From NCBI GenBank assembly GCA_958295665.1, contig OY282559.1, positions 260,840,245-260,904,244 on the forward strand: a stretch of 64,000 nt of DNA, written 5' to 3'. The position numbers were made by a program, and so were the translations under genes. The DNA is from Tipula vernalis (lineage: Eukaryota; Arthropoda; Insecta; Diptera; Tipulidae). The notes beneath the pieces were generated by a model, which saw only the letters and a program-made list of their open reading frames with translations, made no database searches and had not been told where the DNA came from. Shown piece after piece: positions 32,586-43,939 of the stretch (its first letter is position 1; each line of letters opens with the position of its first letter).

Positions 32586-33024
32586 TGTCGTTTTCCTGTT
32601 GCAACAAAAAATAGATTCGGAGCGAAACCCAAGTGACAGCAGCTGTCATTCGTCGCTCGGTAAAATTTTTCGGAGCGATTACTAACACAATTACATTTAA
32701 ATGTCATCGAAATGTCATTTAAACATCAAAATAAATATGCGGAAAAATATATTTAAAAAACAGTAAAATAATTAACAAATAATACAACAAATAACATGAT
32801 TACAATAAATTATTTATTAATTTACGGAAAAATTCATCAGTATTAACAATCTAATTATAAAAATAGAATTTGACAATTAATACGTATATTCACACAACCA
32901 TATAAAAAACAAAAAATCGCAGAATCCGGATTTTTGGCTGTTCCAGTTAAAACGTCAAAAAACTGTCATTTTTCAACTCGGATTTGACTCCGAACCTGTT
33001 TTTTGTTGCAACAGGAAAACCACA
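32586..33024. mobile_element. MITE, 439 bp, TIR TGTsGTTTTCCTGTTGCAAC, TAA duplication, copy 1
   Basis: The left end TGTCGTTTTCCTGTTGCAAC is mirrored on the right, then AAAAAA. TAA flanks it at 32583-32585 and 33025-33027. The second copy at 56007-56964 carries TTA flanks. A TWA duplication suggests a PIF/Harbinger-type MITE. Confidence 0.85.
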
Positions 33025-33398
33025 TAATTCTCCTGCTTCATACCCAAGTATTTTTATATCCGAAAATTTTTGTATTTTTCTGACATTTCGCTGATTTCAT
33101 CTCCGATTCTTTTCCGAATTAATGTCCGACTTATTATAAGATTTCCTATGAAAGTTGGCCAAAAAACTCGGAAAATGATGAAAAGAAAAGTTAGGTTATG
33201 CCCAGTAGGAAAGTTGTCAACATGCATATGAATTAAATGTTAGTATGGAAATACGCACCACGTTCTTTTGTTTTCTTTTAAATGTATGTGAAAAAGACAA
33301 AAAATATTTGCATTTCGTAGATTGACAGCATGTTGACTAATGGACTAATTTATGACATGTCATTGATTCTTCTCACATCACATATCAACTAATGTTAA

Positions 33399-33833
33399 AT
33401 TCTTTCGGGTTACTCGAAATAAAGTAACTTTTTTATCTCCTAAAGAATATGAAAATATTTTTGTAGTTGTGTTGGTGTAAAAAGAGCAAAATAAAGTGAG
33501 GTTATGTTTTACTGTCAGTCAGATCAGTAAAACTTTTTTTATTTTGATAAGAAAAAGATGGATCCAATTAATTTTAGCGCATTAATATTCAATAAACAAC
33601 AAATGAAATATCAAAATGTAGTTTTATTTTTGTTTCCAATTCACTTTGACATTTCACATTTCTATGTATTTGTAAAGAGTAAAGCAAATCTATGAAAAAA
33701 TCTAGAGTAAAGCAAAATGCTCTAGAGCAAAAAATAAAGTGCTTTATTTTCCCAGAAAGAATTTGTAATGTCAAATTGTTACCCTTCGAGTAAAATTTTT
33801 TACCCTCAGGGTGTTTTTTTTTTCCGAAAGAAT
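33399..33833. mobile_element. MITE, 435 bp, TIR ATTCTTTCGG, TTAA duplication
   Basis: ATTCTTTCGG and CCGAAAGAAT form the ends. TTAA flanks them at 33395-33398 and 33834-33837, as for piggyBac-type elements. The interior is non-coding. Confidence 0.75.
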
Positions 33834-34251
33834 TTAACATAATTCTACAATTCCTGATAATTCATATAAGATTCATTTACGACAAGTCCATAATCATTCT
33901 CCTTTGATTGTTCGACGCATTTACTCGAAAAAACATTCGCGTAATTTTTCTTTTGTTCTTGTATTATTTGCTAAGGGCACGCAGTTACATTATTTTTATT
34001 ATTTAAGTGTTTGGAGTTTTAATATTTTTAAAAATTATTTAAATCTAAAATATTGTGGTGATACGGATTGTTTTACCAAAGCACTAATCTAAAAACTGTT
34101 TTGTTAGCTGAGATATTAAACGTCATTTTTTATTCATAATATTTTGTAAGTGCATAAACATTTTTTAAATTAAAATTAAGAACTAATTTAAGAGTAGTGT
34201 AAATAGATAAGCCATAATTATAATTAGAATAGTTGTAAATAATAATTTAAT

Positions 34252-36165
34252 ATGAATAAATTAAAAGGATTTTCTAAAAGTAATTTTCATAGAAAATTAA
34301 GAAAATCTGAAAGTGAAATTTTAATGCAATGGCAAGAAACCGAAGCTGAATTTTTTGAAAACCGAAACAGTAATTGTCATATAAATAATGTGGGAAATGA
34401 AGAAAGAAGTGAAGAAACAAATAGTGAGCAGTGTGGCGTAACAACAGGAAATTTGCTGGTTAATGAACAGGATACGTCCTCACTCCAATTGGAATCTACC
34501 CAAAATTTGTTTGAACTATTAGGTGCTTGGGCTGTAAAGCACAACATTTCGAGAGTGGCATTTGATGAGTTAATCACAATATTGCACGATTCAAATGTAA
34601 TCATCAAAAGAAAATCATCGAAAACTATTTTAAAATGTACTGGAGATACACCACTAATTAAAGTAATTCCTGGGGGCAACTACATGCATTTTGGAATTCA
34701 ACAAACAATTTCAAAAATAAACATACCACTGACACTTTTAAATGGTATTCCTGAAATTGTGATTGATGTGGGTGTTGATGGGATTCCTCTCTTCAAGAGT
34801 AGTTCTACTACATTGTGGCCTATTTTGGGATCTTTAGTTGATTTCCCAAATTTAAACCCATTTGTTATTGGATGCTTCGTAGGGCCAGGAAAACCTTTGT
34901 GCCTTAATAGTTTTCTGGAGGATTTTGCGGCAGATATTACGCTGTTAACCGTAGATGGTATTAAAATCAATCAACATGCACCAAGCAAACCATTTTCTGT
35001 ACGCCTTTTTTCCTGCGATGCACCCGCGAGGTCTTTTTTGACTGGTACACGAGGGCACACTTCTTTCGATGGATGCAGTAAATGCTGCCAAAAGGGATTA
35101 CAAATTAATGGACGAGTTAGCTTTTCAAAAGTAATTTGTGAAAAAAGAACTGACAAATCTTTTGTGAATAGGCAGCATAAAGAACACCACAACAGCGAAT
35201 TTCGCAATGAAGCAAGTATATTGGAAAACAAAATTGGTATGGTGTCACAGTTTCCCGTGGAGCCAATGCATCTATTGGATTTAGGCGTAATGAAAAAATT
35301 GCTGCTTATTTGGACAGACACAAAGTTCGGCTCAAAACACAAAATATCTAAGATAAATTTATTACGAATGTCAAACCAACTTGTAAAATTAAAACAATAT
35401 ATTCCAAAGGAATTTCAACGCAAACCGAGATCGCTGAAAGAACTACCTAGATGGAAAGCTACGGAATTTAGGCAGTTTGCACTGTACACTGGAGTCGTCG
35501 TACTAAAAGATTTTATTGATCCGCAACAATACCAACATTTTCTTTACTTTTTTTGTGCATATCGTTTGTTATCACATCCGAGCAATAGTAAAGAAAATAC
35601 ATCTTCAGCTCAGAAATTATTTGAAAATTTCGTCACCGATTTTGCTGCAATTTATGGAGATGACTTAGTTTCTTACAATATACATAATTTGCTCCATTTA
35701 AGTGAATGTGTCCAACAGTTTGGCTGTTTGACATCATTTTCATCGTATAAATTTGAAAATTACCTTCAAATATTAAAAAAAAAAATTAGAAAACCCACGC
35801 ACATTTTACAGCAACTTTATAACCGAACTGCAGAAATGAATATTTTTACAGAGTTTGAAGATTCAGATAGTTTCACCAAATTTTATATTGGAAGCACAAC
35901 AGCTAATTGTTATTGTGTGATTAAAACAAATATTTTTTTTAAAATTTTGCATGTGGACAACTCAACCATCACCGGGTATCGATTCAAAACCATAAAAGAT
36001 TTTTTTACTTATCCATTCCTCTCTTCGTTTCTTGGAGTTTATGAAGTCAGTAATTTAAGTGAAGAAGTAGAATCCTTTAATATTGTCGACATTGATTATA
36101 AGACTGTTGCCCTGCCTTATAAGAATGTTCAAATTTTTATACCTTTGCTTCATTTAAAAAATTAA
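34252..36165 (+). CDS. Tnp2-like (CACTA/EnSpm) transposase, 637 aa
   Basis: A single open exon. The N-terminal 110 residues are polar and low in similarity. The core has IVIDVGVDGIPLFKSSSTTL (about 168-187), a motif seen in animal EnSpm/Tnp2-type transposases. It continues with LFSCDAPARSFLTGTRGHTS and a CSKC pair (about 250-280), FPVEPMHLLDLGVMKKLL (about 336-353) and HNLLHLSECVQQFG (about 480). The conserved Asp of VDGIP, CDAPA and LLDLG are plausible catalytic or fold residues, but the triad is not proven. It would cut and join the CCCAGTAGG ends in the nucleus. Its stop codon lies 52 bp before the DUF4806 gene on the same strand, so the two may be co-expressed. The assignment rests on motif recall, without a search. 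Confidence 0.75.
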   Translation: MNKLKGFSKSNFHRKLRKSESEILMQWQETEAEFFENRNSNCHINNVGNEERSEETNSEQCGVTTGNLLVNEQDTSSLQLESTQNLFELLGAWAVKHNISRVAFDELITILHDSNVIIKRKSSKTILKCTGDTPLIKVIPGGNYMHFGIQQTISKINIPLTLLNGIPEIVIDVGVDGIPLFKSSSTTLWPILGSLVDFPNLNPFVIGCFVGPGKPLCLNSFLEDFAADITLLTVDGIKINQHAPSKPFSVRLFSCDAPARSFLTGTRGHTSFDGCSKCCQKGLQINGRVSFSKVICEKRTDKSFVNRQHKEHHNSEFRNEASILENKIGMVSQFPVEPMHLLDLGVMKKLLLIWTDTKFGSKHKISKINLLRMSNQLVKLKQYIPKEFQRKPRSLKELPRWKATEFRQFALYTGVVVLKDFIDPQQYQHFLYFFCAYRLLSHPSNSKENTSSAQKLFENFVTDFAAIYGDDLVSYNIHNLLHLSECVQQFGCLTSFSSYKFENYLQILKKKIRKPTHILQQLYNRTAEMNIFTEFEDSDSFTKFYIGSTTANCYCVIKTNIFFKILHVDNSTITGYRFKTIKDFFTYPFLSSFLGVYEVSNLSEEVESFNIVDIDYKTVALPYKNVQIFIPLLHLKN

Positions 36166-36217
36166 AATAATTGGAATAATTTATTTACATTCAATTAGGG
36201 GTTATCGAAGCAATATA

Positions 36218-37410
36218 ATGGAAGGTTTACCCCAAGTATTTACACTAGACCAGTTGGTAGATGATCCAAAGTTTGAAGAGGGATTGATTCCTGAATGTTC
36301 AATTTGTAAGTAAATATGTTATTATATTTTTTATTAAATTCGAAGCGGAACAATGTTAGCTTAATTTTATAATACTTATTCAGATTCCAAAAATGAAGCC
36401 TGCCCGCCACATCCCGGTTCAAAGCCACAATCAACAACCACAAAATCGACAACACCTGCGAAAAGACCAAATGTATCATTAAGTAAATCCTCGCCACCTC
36501 ATAAAAAAATTCAAATTAGTTCAATAATTGCACCAGTTAGAGGATTTACACTAAAAAATTCCGTTCAGTCCATCACAAAAACAGCTATTCCTCAACCTTC
36601 TTCATGCCCACCAAAAAAATTTGCCAATGCGAGCTCGCAAACAGACCACGACAAAGCGGAAAGTTCAATAAGTACAGGTAAATTATTTAAATTAATTAAT
36701 TAGTTGTAGTTTAGTTTATCTACTGAAACGAATTTAAATTTGTCACATTAATACATTAATTAAATTAAAACTTTTAATGTTTTTTATATTTTTTCTTTAG
36801 TTGTTTTACAAAATTTCTTGGCTAAGCAGTTTTCTTCCATAAGTATGAGGCTGGAGAAAATAGAAAAAACGCTGAATTCAAATAAACACTTGGATTTAGG
36901 AATCCCACTCCCTATAACAACAATCGCCGAATTGGAGGACCTAGAAATGAAGTTAGCGGATGAGAGTTTTAATAATAAATTTGTTAGTATTATATTTCTG
37001 TTTTATATTCATTCGACTACCTAATTATTTCTATTCCGAATTATCTATATATTATAAACAGAAGGCATATGTATCAAAAATTCACGGCAAGGAGATTGAA
37101 TATGACCGTGTAATTCAACATTTATTTTCGGACGACGTACTGTTCCAATTTAACTGGCATGGAGAAAAAGGAAAGCGAGGTTTAAAATTGTTATCCCTTT
37201 TTTCTAAAATTTTATTTGGTAAGTCTTTGCAATTATATCTCTTATGTATTAATATACAATAATTTAAATAACCAATACATTATGTTTTTGTTAGACGCAA
37301 TAGGCGGAGAAGCATTAGCTGTATATGAAAAAAAAATTAAAATGGTTATAAGGCGATCGCACCAAAGAAAACTGAAAAGATCTAGTCGCGAAAATAATTT
37401 ATTATTATAA
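36218..37410 (+). CDS. DUF4806-domain protein, five exons, accessory gene of the CACTA-like element
   Basis: Assembled from exons 36218-36305, 36384-36677, 36801-36982, 37062-37218 and 37295-37410. Every intron begins GT (GTAAGT, GTAAAT, GTTAGT, GTAAGT) and ends AG, and all joins keep frame, giving 278 residues. The N-terminus starts MEGLPQVFTLDQLVDD. A Pro/Ser/Thr/Lys-rich linker follows (about 40-125), then a short coiled region (MRLEKIEKTLNSNK). The C-terminal DUF4806-like domain runs from LPITTIAELEDLEMKLAD through VSKIHGKEIEYDRVIQHLF to FNWHGEKGKRG. DUF4806 has no known function. By position and by analogy with the TnpA/TnpD pairs of plant CACTA elements, it may bind the subterminal repeats; that is inference. 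Confidence 0.75.
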
Positions 37411-37829
37411 GAATTTTTTAATTATACTTTTTTTATTTTAATTTGAATTATTTTTTGAATTTTTATACTGAATTTATTAAATGGAATTTACTATAAATTA
37501 AATTTTGTGATAATTTTAATAAAATTAATTTAAATTTTTGTTAAAGATTATGTTAATTTCTAATTTTTGAATTTTAAGTTAATTTAGATGATTACTCAAA
37601 GTGAATATGTACAAATTTTTTGATAATAATATAATCCCCTAATTTAAGATTAACGACTTATCGTAGGCTGTATTAAATTATTAAAGGCTTATATGTACAA
37701 ATGATAAATTAAACAATTTTTGAATTCAGATTTTGTGATAACTGAAATGTACCTAACATAAATATATGATGATATGAATTAAGTACTGTTTTATTGAATT
37801 AATTCCTAAAATTGACTTTTAAATTAAGA

Positions 37830-38175
37830 GAGACGAGTCCTTAAATAATCATCACGACCATGTCGTATATGATTCGTTTAATAACTGTCTTTGAATTGTC
37901 ACAAATGTCGATTCACTGACTATTCGATTTAGACATGTCACACACATTTCGCATATGACTGTCACATTACTGTCAATGATGACGAGTCATTTAATAAGTG
38001 TCTCAGGCATGTCACACATTTTTCTTATATGATTGTCTTACTATTGTCAATGATGACGAGTCATACGATAAGCGTCTCAGACATGTCACACACGAAATCG
38101 AGTCCCGCTTTGTGATAAAATTCTATATACGTGTCATGCATGTCAATCATTGACGAATCATTAGTGTGTCTCTAA
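37830..38175. repeat. Subterminal tandem repeats, 74-bp period, CACTA right end
   Basis: CATGTCACACA recurs at 37934, 38008 and 38082, each followed by TATGA, TGTC and TGTCAATGATGACGAGTCAT. Related CATGTCA motifs also occur near the left end (33353) and just inside the right TIR. Such repeats bind the accessory protein in known CACTA elements. Confidence 0.75.
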
Positions 38176-38358
38176 TGACTTTCCTACTGGGTGGTACGAC
38201 AAATTTGTGGGCGGGGCTTATAATATAAATTTTGGCGCCAAAATTTCACTTTTGAATTTAAATCTAGCTTTAATTAAAAATATATTTTTTTTAAGAATAC
38301 TTTTTATTTTTATTACATGTATAAATTACAATATTACATTTATTATAATATATAAATT

Positions 38359-38940
<582 letters not shown>

Positions 38941-39165
38941 TTATCTTTTACACACTATCAGTTTCAGTCGATTTCGATTTTTTTAATAAACAGACACATG
39001 AACTATTTACGTATAACGCAATCGTAATGGCGTCTACAGAAAACATTTGTACTTCAACGCTACATGTGTTAAAAATTTGAAACACCATCTTTTCAGCATT
39101 TTCAATTTTTTCGAACGAAAACCGGAAAAGATTTTATAACCGATTCAAGTTTTCAGTTTTGTTAT

Positions 39166-39458
39166 TGACGATTGGAGCATCACAGATTCCACCTAGTGGA
39201 AAATTTTTAAACTGAGCTAGCTGCTAATTTGACGTTCGAAATTGTTGTAAAGAATTCCAATTTTGAACTGTAAACACAATTTTTACTTACTAGATTGCTA
39301 ATAATTGTAAATAATTCATATTTTGGATTATAAAAACAATTTTTAACTACCGGATTGCAAAATTTCCTTCGTCGCATTTATGAGAAATGTCATTTTAGCA
39401 GTTGCCTCATTTGAACTTTTTTCCTCGAGAGGCGCTTTCTCTACTTTTACAATCGTCA
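39166..39458 (+). mobile_element. MITE, 293 bp, TIR TGACGATTG, copy 1
   Basis: Starts TGACGATTGGAGCATCACAG and ends CTCTACTTTTACAATCGTCA. AT lies on both sides. It matches 40379-40672 (inverted) and 47465-48275. Confidence 0.85.
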
Positions 39459-39682
39459 ATACTTGGGTAGCAATTGAAATATTCTCACACGTGAGCATAA
39501 GCATCAAAAAATTTTCCCGATTTCAACCGATTGGCTTATTTTTGATACTTACCGTCACAAAACGATACAGTAATACAAATAACGAAAATGACAGAACACA
39601 ATAACAAAATGTATCTTATACTCCTTGTACGTATACAAAATTCTCATGAGGCAGTGAGGAAATGTGGGACCAAAATTTATAT

Positions 39683-40186
39683 ACTGGTCGCAGACATTGT
39701 GGACGAGGTCATTTTGGGAACGGACTTCATGAGGATGAATGGCTTTGTGTTGGATTTTGGACGAGGAATATTGAGCAGCGATAACCTCGATCTAAAACTT
39801 AAATTTAACGGTATGGATGCGACAGTAAGGCGAGTAACAATCAGCCATTGCGAGGAGCTGCCATCGAAATCTGAAACAATTGTTGAGGAAATCAATGAGC
39901 ATCAGGTAAAACTTATATTGGGTAAGAAGTGTCGGGTTGTGCAAAGAGGATTGCTAGTGGCCGGTGACTGGATGAGGGATCGTTATGGCAAACAAGCCAA
40001 CGGCGGAAGATTTAACGAAAAGCGGCTGAAACGGAACCGCGTACATTTGAAGAAGGATTCGTCGTCGAAAGCGCAGTCTACATGAACGGCACCCTTCAGG
40101 ACAAGAAGGTAAACCAAAGGTGGTGCATTTGGAGAGGCTGGCCCTATATAAAGGATTTGGTTTGGGTCCTGTTCGGGACGAACAGG
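39683..40186 (+). pseudogene. Gypsy D fragment: protease end joined to post-integrase tail
   Basis: VADIVDEVILGTDFMRMNGF and the following 60 residues match the protease region of A and B. After IVEE the frame jumps to sequence like the tail behind integrase (DWMRDRYGKQANGG), then to the last Pol stretch before the LTR. RT, RNase H and most of the integrase are deleted. Together with 31262-31527 and the LTR at 40187 this is an internally deleted relative of A and B. Confidence 0.8.
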
Positions 40187-40950
40187 TGACGGTGACATCT
40201 AGGGTGTGATAGAATAAGTTAAATTAATAGCTCAATGTTTCACTGTACTAAAATGTAATTTTCCATGATAAAAATGTTCTAAATGTTTCTACACTATTCT
40301 TACTGGAAAAGTCATGAACTTTCTAGAAGCTTGGTTTGTGTGTATAAAAAGGCGAACAAGATCGAATTGGAACGCGATTGACGATTGTAAAAGTAGAGAA
40401 AGCGCCTCTCGAGGAAAAAAGTTCAAATGAGGCAACTGCTAAAATGACATTTCTCATAAATGCGACGAAAAGAAATTTTGCAATCCGGTATTTAAAAATT
40501 GTTTTTATAATGCAAAATATGAATTATTTACAATTATTAGCAATCTGGTAAGTAAAAATTGTGTTTACAGTTCAAAATTGGAATTCTTTACAACAATTTC
40601 GAACGTCAAATTAGCAGCTACCTCAGTTTAAAAATTTTCCACTAGGTGGAATCTGTGATGCTCCAATCGTCAATAGTGTAAACTTGTAAGATTATTATTA
40701 GTATTTGGTAAGCGATAGTGTAAATATTAAAAAGAAATTAAAAAGTGTTGTAGTGCGAAATAAAAATTAAAAGCTATCAGTAAAATTGTGCAAAAAGTAT
40801 AATAAGTGATTTTGTGAATTTTTATTAATAAATTGTGTTGTAATAATTTTTGTGTGAAATAAATAAATTCGTTGCTTATAAATTGAATTGATTTTGTTTT
40901 ATTCACAATCCAGTGATACGAACCCTAATTGACAAGGCAAAAAAGTAACA
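40187..40950 (+). repeat. 3' LTR of gypsy D, split by a MITE
   Basis: TGACGGTGACATCTAGGGTG to AAAGTAACA matches the LTR of A, with a TATA-like TATAAAAAGG near 40343. The 294-bp MITE at 40379-40672 interrupts it; removing the MITE restores the order seen in A. It is followed by ATAT, as in A and B. Confidence 0.88.
40379..40672 (-). mobile_element. MITE, 294 bp, TIR TGACGATTG, copy 2 inside an LTR
   Basis: An inverted copy of 39166-39458. Comparison with the LTR of element A gives the empty site (GCGATAGTG), so AT is the duplicated target. Confidence 0.9.
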
Positions 40951-40972
40951 ATATTTATATACAGGTGCACAT

Positions 40973-41634
40973 TTTGTTTATTTTTTTACAGGGTGGGTGT
41001 ATGTAGCCCAGACCACTGCGACCATTGAGGCCTATTGTGTATCCCTAGAGATTCCTACGTGAAATGTAGATCTATATCCTTGATAAACGCCGTTACCTGA
41101 TGCATATCCAGTGGGTCGGCGTTAGGCCACTGGATTATGTACGCATTGAGGAACTTTAATCTTTTTAGGATGATAGCATCGCATGTGAATAGTAGGTGTT
41201 CCGATGTCTCCTTGCCGCAGTTGCAGAATCTGCATTGATCCGTAAGGAACCTTCCCATTTTATGTAGATGGCCGTTAAAAGGGCCGTGCCCTGTTAAAAA
41301 CCTGATAAGGGATCTTAGGGATTGGCGGTCCATCATCGGTGCCTCTCCCAGACGTATAATATTATAACTGAATAATTTCTTGGCCTGTCTCATCCCAATG
41401 GAGGACTCCCAGACTAATTTCCTATAGTTCTGCTCCCAGTCCCTTATACCATCTGCCAAATGGGTTTTGGAAAAAGCCATACTAGGACTGGGACCCAGGA
41501 AATCTAGGCGTGCTCCGATTTTTGCACATCGGTCTGCTGCCTCATTTCCTCTAATGGTGGAGTGGCCAGGAGGCCACAAAAGGGTGATTTTATTTGCTTT
41601 ACCCGGTTCTAATAAATTACAGTAGCAGCTCCAG
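40973..41634 (-). mobile_element. Short 5'-truncated LINE copy with 12-bp target duplication
   Basis: ACAGGTGCACAT flanks it at 40961-40972 and 41635-41646. The 3' end on the minus strand is an A-rich tail (reversed TTTTGTTTATTTTTTT). Confidence 0.92.
41055..41634 (-). pseudogene. LINE ORF2 C-terminal fragment (RNase H end and CCHC-like tail)
   Basis: The minus-strand frame is open from the truncation point, with KITLLWPPGHSTIRGNEAAD, the last RNase H motif. It continues SLRSLIRFLTGHGPFNGHLH and CRFCNCGKETSEHLLFTC. The layout equals the C-terminus of the LINE at 14842, but the sequence differs, so it is another family. Only about 190 residues survive. Confidence 0.85.
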
Positions 41635-41646
41635 ACAGGTGCACAT

Positions 41647-41991
41647 AAAAAAAATCAATATTTTTAATTTTTAGTTATTATTTTATATTACAATTTTGCA
41701 TTCTACAGGAGTCATCTCATTATGATCTTTGCTTGAACTTATCTCAGTCGTTCGTAAATGGATAAGTTTGATGATCGAAAGTTAGCCTGTTATTCAGGGC
41801 CCTATTTCTGAAAACGCCTATTATAAATACTGTAGGCGAAATAATTTTACGATGCCTGTACCTACTTAACTCGAGTTATGATTTTGGGGTTATTTCCGCA
41901 GAAATAATGATTATATATCTACTTATAAAATACTTATTATATATAGTATTTTAATATATATAAAGTTCAATATGTATAACAATACATTGCT
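41647..41991. other. AT-rich 3' flank of the zinc-finger gene
   Basis: Contains the 3' untranslated region of the minus-strand gene at 41992. No other feature was recognised. Confidence 0.4.
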
Positions 41992-43143
41992 TTAACTGTG
42001 GGTTTTATGTTTATTTTCATGTACACCTCGAGAACCAGCATCGTAAAATGTTTTATTACAAATCTGGCAACTGTATGGTTTTTCTCCTGTATGGATTCTG
42101 ACGTGAATGTTTAAACTGCCAGATCGACTGAATGCCTTATCACAATAATCGCATTGAAAAGGTCTCTCGCCAGTATGAGTTCGTGCATGCATTTTCAATG
42201 ACCAATTTGTAGTAAATCCTAAATCGCACTGTTTACAAAAATAAGTTTTTTCACCCGTGTGAAATTTTTTATGCAAATTAAATTCTCGTTGGAAGCAGAA
42301 TCGTTTTTGACACTGATCACACTGAATCGGTCGCTTATCGCTTGGTATATGGGTTTTAACATGTCGATTCATATCTTGTTTTGTTTTAAAACCCTTATTG
42401 CAAGTAGCACAAGTAAAAGGTCTCTCATTTTGATGTGATCGCATATGAGAATGTAATTGGTCAGATTTAAAACATTGTAGGCCGCATACGTAACAAACAA
42501 ATCCTTTTTCACCAGTATGATATCGCATATGTTGGTCAAGATTGCGAGGTCGCTTTCCGCATATTTTGCATTCCTTTTCGTGCATCTCCTCGTGGGCACG
42601 CAACCGGTCACGTCGTGTAAACTGTCTGTCACATTGTTTGCATGTTAAATCCAAGCGAACCTTTTTCGTTTTTTTATTTGAAATTTCTTTCTCGGAGTCT
42701 TCATTAAGTTCTACATCGCTCATCTTGCCACTTGAACTTTCATTTTCCGACTCGTCACTTGATACTCGCGAAGCTGACAAATCATTATAGGAACGAACTG
42801 TACCGCCATTTTCTGACGATATAATATCAACAATATCCAATTCTTCCTTTTTAATTTTAATTTCATTTGACTCCGTGTTCTAGAAAATTGTAACAAAATT
42901 ATAAGAGTATCGCTTCGTTTCACAGTTATTTACCGCACGGTCCTCCTTGCTCCTACATTCACATTTATAAACACTGCCATATTCTTCAAATGAATTAATT
43001 AATTCGAGTATATTCTCACATGTTGGTGATTCCTTCGCGATAAATTTGGTTGGAAATTCAGTTCGAACTTTTTCTGGGGAATTGCCCGACTGATAAAAGC
43101 GTTTTACTATAAAAACTTTTTGGTTTATTGTATATACTGTCAT
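41992..43143 (-). CDS. DUF4817 helix-turn-helix plus eight-finger C2H2 protein, two exons
   Basis: Exon 1 is 42934-43143 (an upstream in-frame ATG is at 43197) and exon 2 is 41992-42879. The 54-bp intron 42880-42933 begins GTAAAT and ends TTTTCTAG, phase 0, giving about 365 residues. Exon 1 ([20 protein letters not shown] to [10 protein letters not shown]) is the DUF4817-like domain and aligns with the start of the gene at 29004. Exon 2 has an acidic Ser-rich linker ([20 protein letters not shown]), a basic KKTKK stretch, and eight C2H2-type fingers from [17 protein letters not shown] to [17 protein letters not shown]; the second ([18 protein letters not shown]) is short, as in the paralogue. 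It is a likely nuclear DNA-binding regulator. This is the complete source of the truncated copy at 12968-13828. Confidence 0.87.
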
Positions 43144-43921
43144 GTTTGAATGTTCATAAAATTTTAATTTTGACAACGTTCTGTGTTTACCATTCAAGGC
43201 AGTCTCATGAAAATAGGTGGGCGACCCATGTGCAACATAACAAATTTAAAAATGTGTGACCTTACGACAGAAAACCAATACCGTTTTCTTTTTTATTTTT
43301 CTTGGTTGCTTTAAATATTATTTGGTTTTTTATGGAAATGGAATTGGTATTACTGTCATAAGATTACATATTTTTAACTTTTTTAACTTTAGCTGTATTT
43401 TGTTGAAAACAAATTAATTCGAATTATTTTTTTCCCAACAGAACAAGCCGCGAAATATTTTTTCGATTTAATTTTTATATTCTACTATGTTGGTATTTCT
43501 TCTGTTTTTCATTCAAGCAGTTACGTATTTTATTTGTTCGAGCAAGAATTAAATAACTCAATTTTTTTGTTCGAATTATTTAATTCCTGTCACAAGCAAT
43601 TGTTGTTGTAAATTTCTCAACAAAGGACGTGTTCGAAGTTTGTAATAATTTTGTTTTTGTAATAATTTTGACAGGAGTGAAATAATTTTCTTTTCCATAT
43701 TTTGTAATAAGTTGTATTTGTACTACTTTTATTAGAAATAAATTAACGTAATATGGCTTAATTATTATTATTGCGCGCTTTTGTTTATGAATATTATTAC
43801 AGAAGTGTCAAGTTTACAACACGTAGTGGCTGTGATAATTTGGTTGCATACAAAATAATGTCATAATTATTACAGCTGGAATAATTATCACAAACTTCAA
43901 ACACGTCCAAAATACAGCATA
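42295..43921. repeat. Segmental duplication, copy 2 (partner 12980-14316)
   Basis: Nearly identical to 12980-14316 across the zinc-finger gene, its 5' flank and the MITE behind it. This copy carries an extra 288-bp MITE at 43625-43912. Similarity ends exactly at the AATACAGC terminus of the inner MITE. Confidence 0.88.
43625..43912. mobile_element. MITE, 288 bp, TIR GGACGTGTTyGAAGTTTGT, AAA duplication
   Basis: GGACGTGTTCGAAGTTTGTA is mirrored at the right end. The unoccupied site is visible in the duplicate copy near 14304-14311 (CAACAAAATACAGC), which gives an AAA target duplication. Confidence 0.9.
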
Positions 43922-43939
43922 ATATTTGTTAAAAATTTT

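Larger units (their letters stand above)
33201..38191 (+). mobile_element. CACTA/EnSpm-like DNA transposon with two genes
   Basis: The 14-bp inverted ends CCCAGTAGGAAAGT (33201-33214) and ACTTTCCTACTGGG (38178-38191) are flanked by TG on both sides (33199-33200, 38192-38193). Inside are a Tnp2-like transposase (34252-36165), a spliced DUF4806 gene (36218-37410) and, near the right end, 74-bp tandem subterminal repeats. That arrangement is typical of CACTA elements. A TTAA-flanked MITE (33399-33833) is nested near the left end. The transposase frame is open, so the copy may be young. Confidence 0.8.

Noticed and set aside
37934..38100. Regularly spaced repeats that could look like a CRISPR array
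   Set aside because: The 74-bp units are tandem throughout with no unique spacers, in a eukaryotic genome, at a transposon end.
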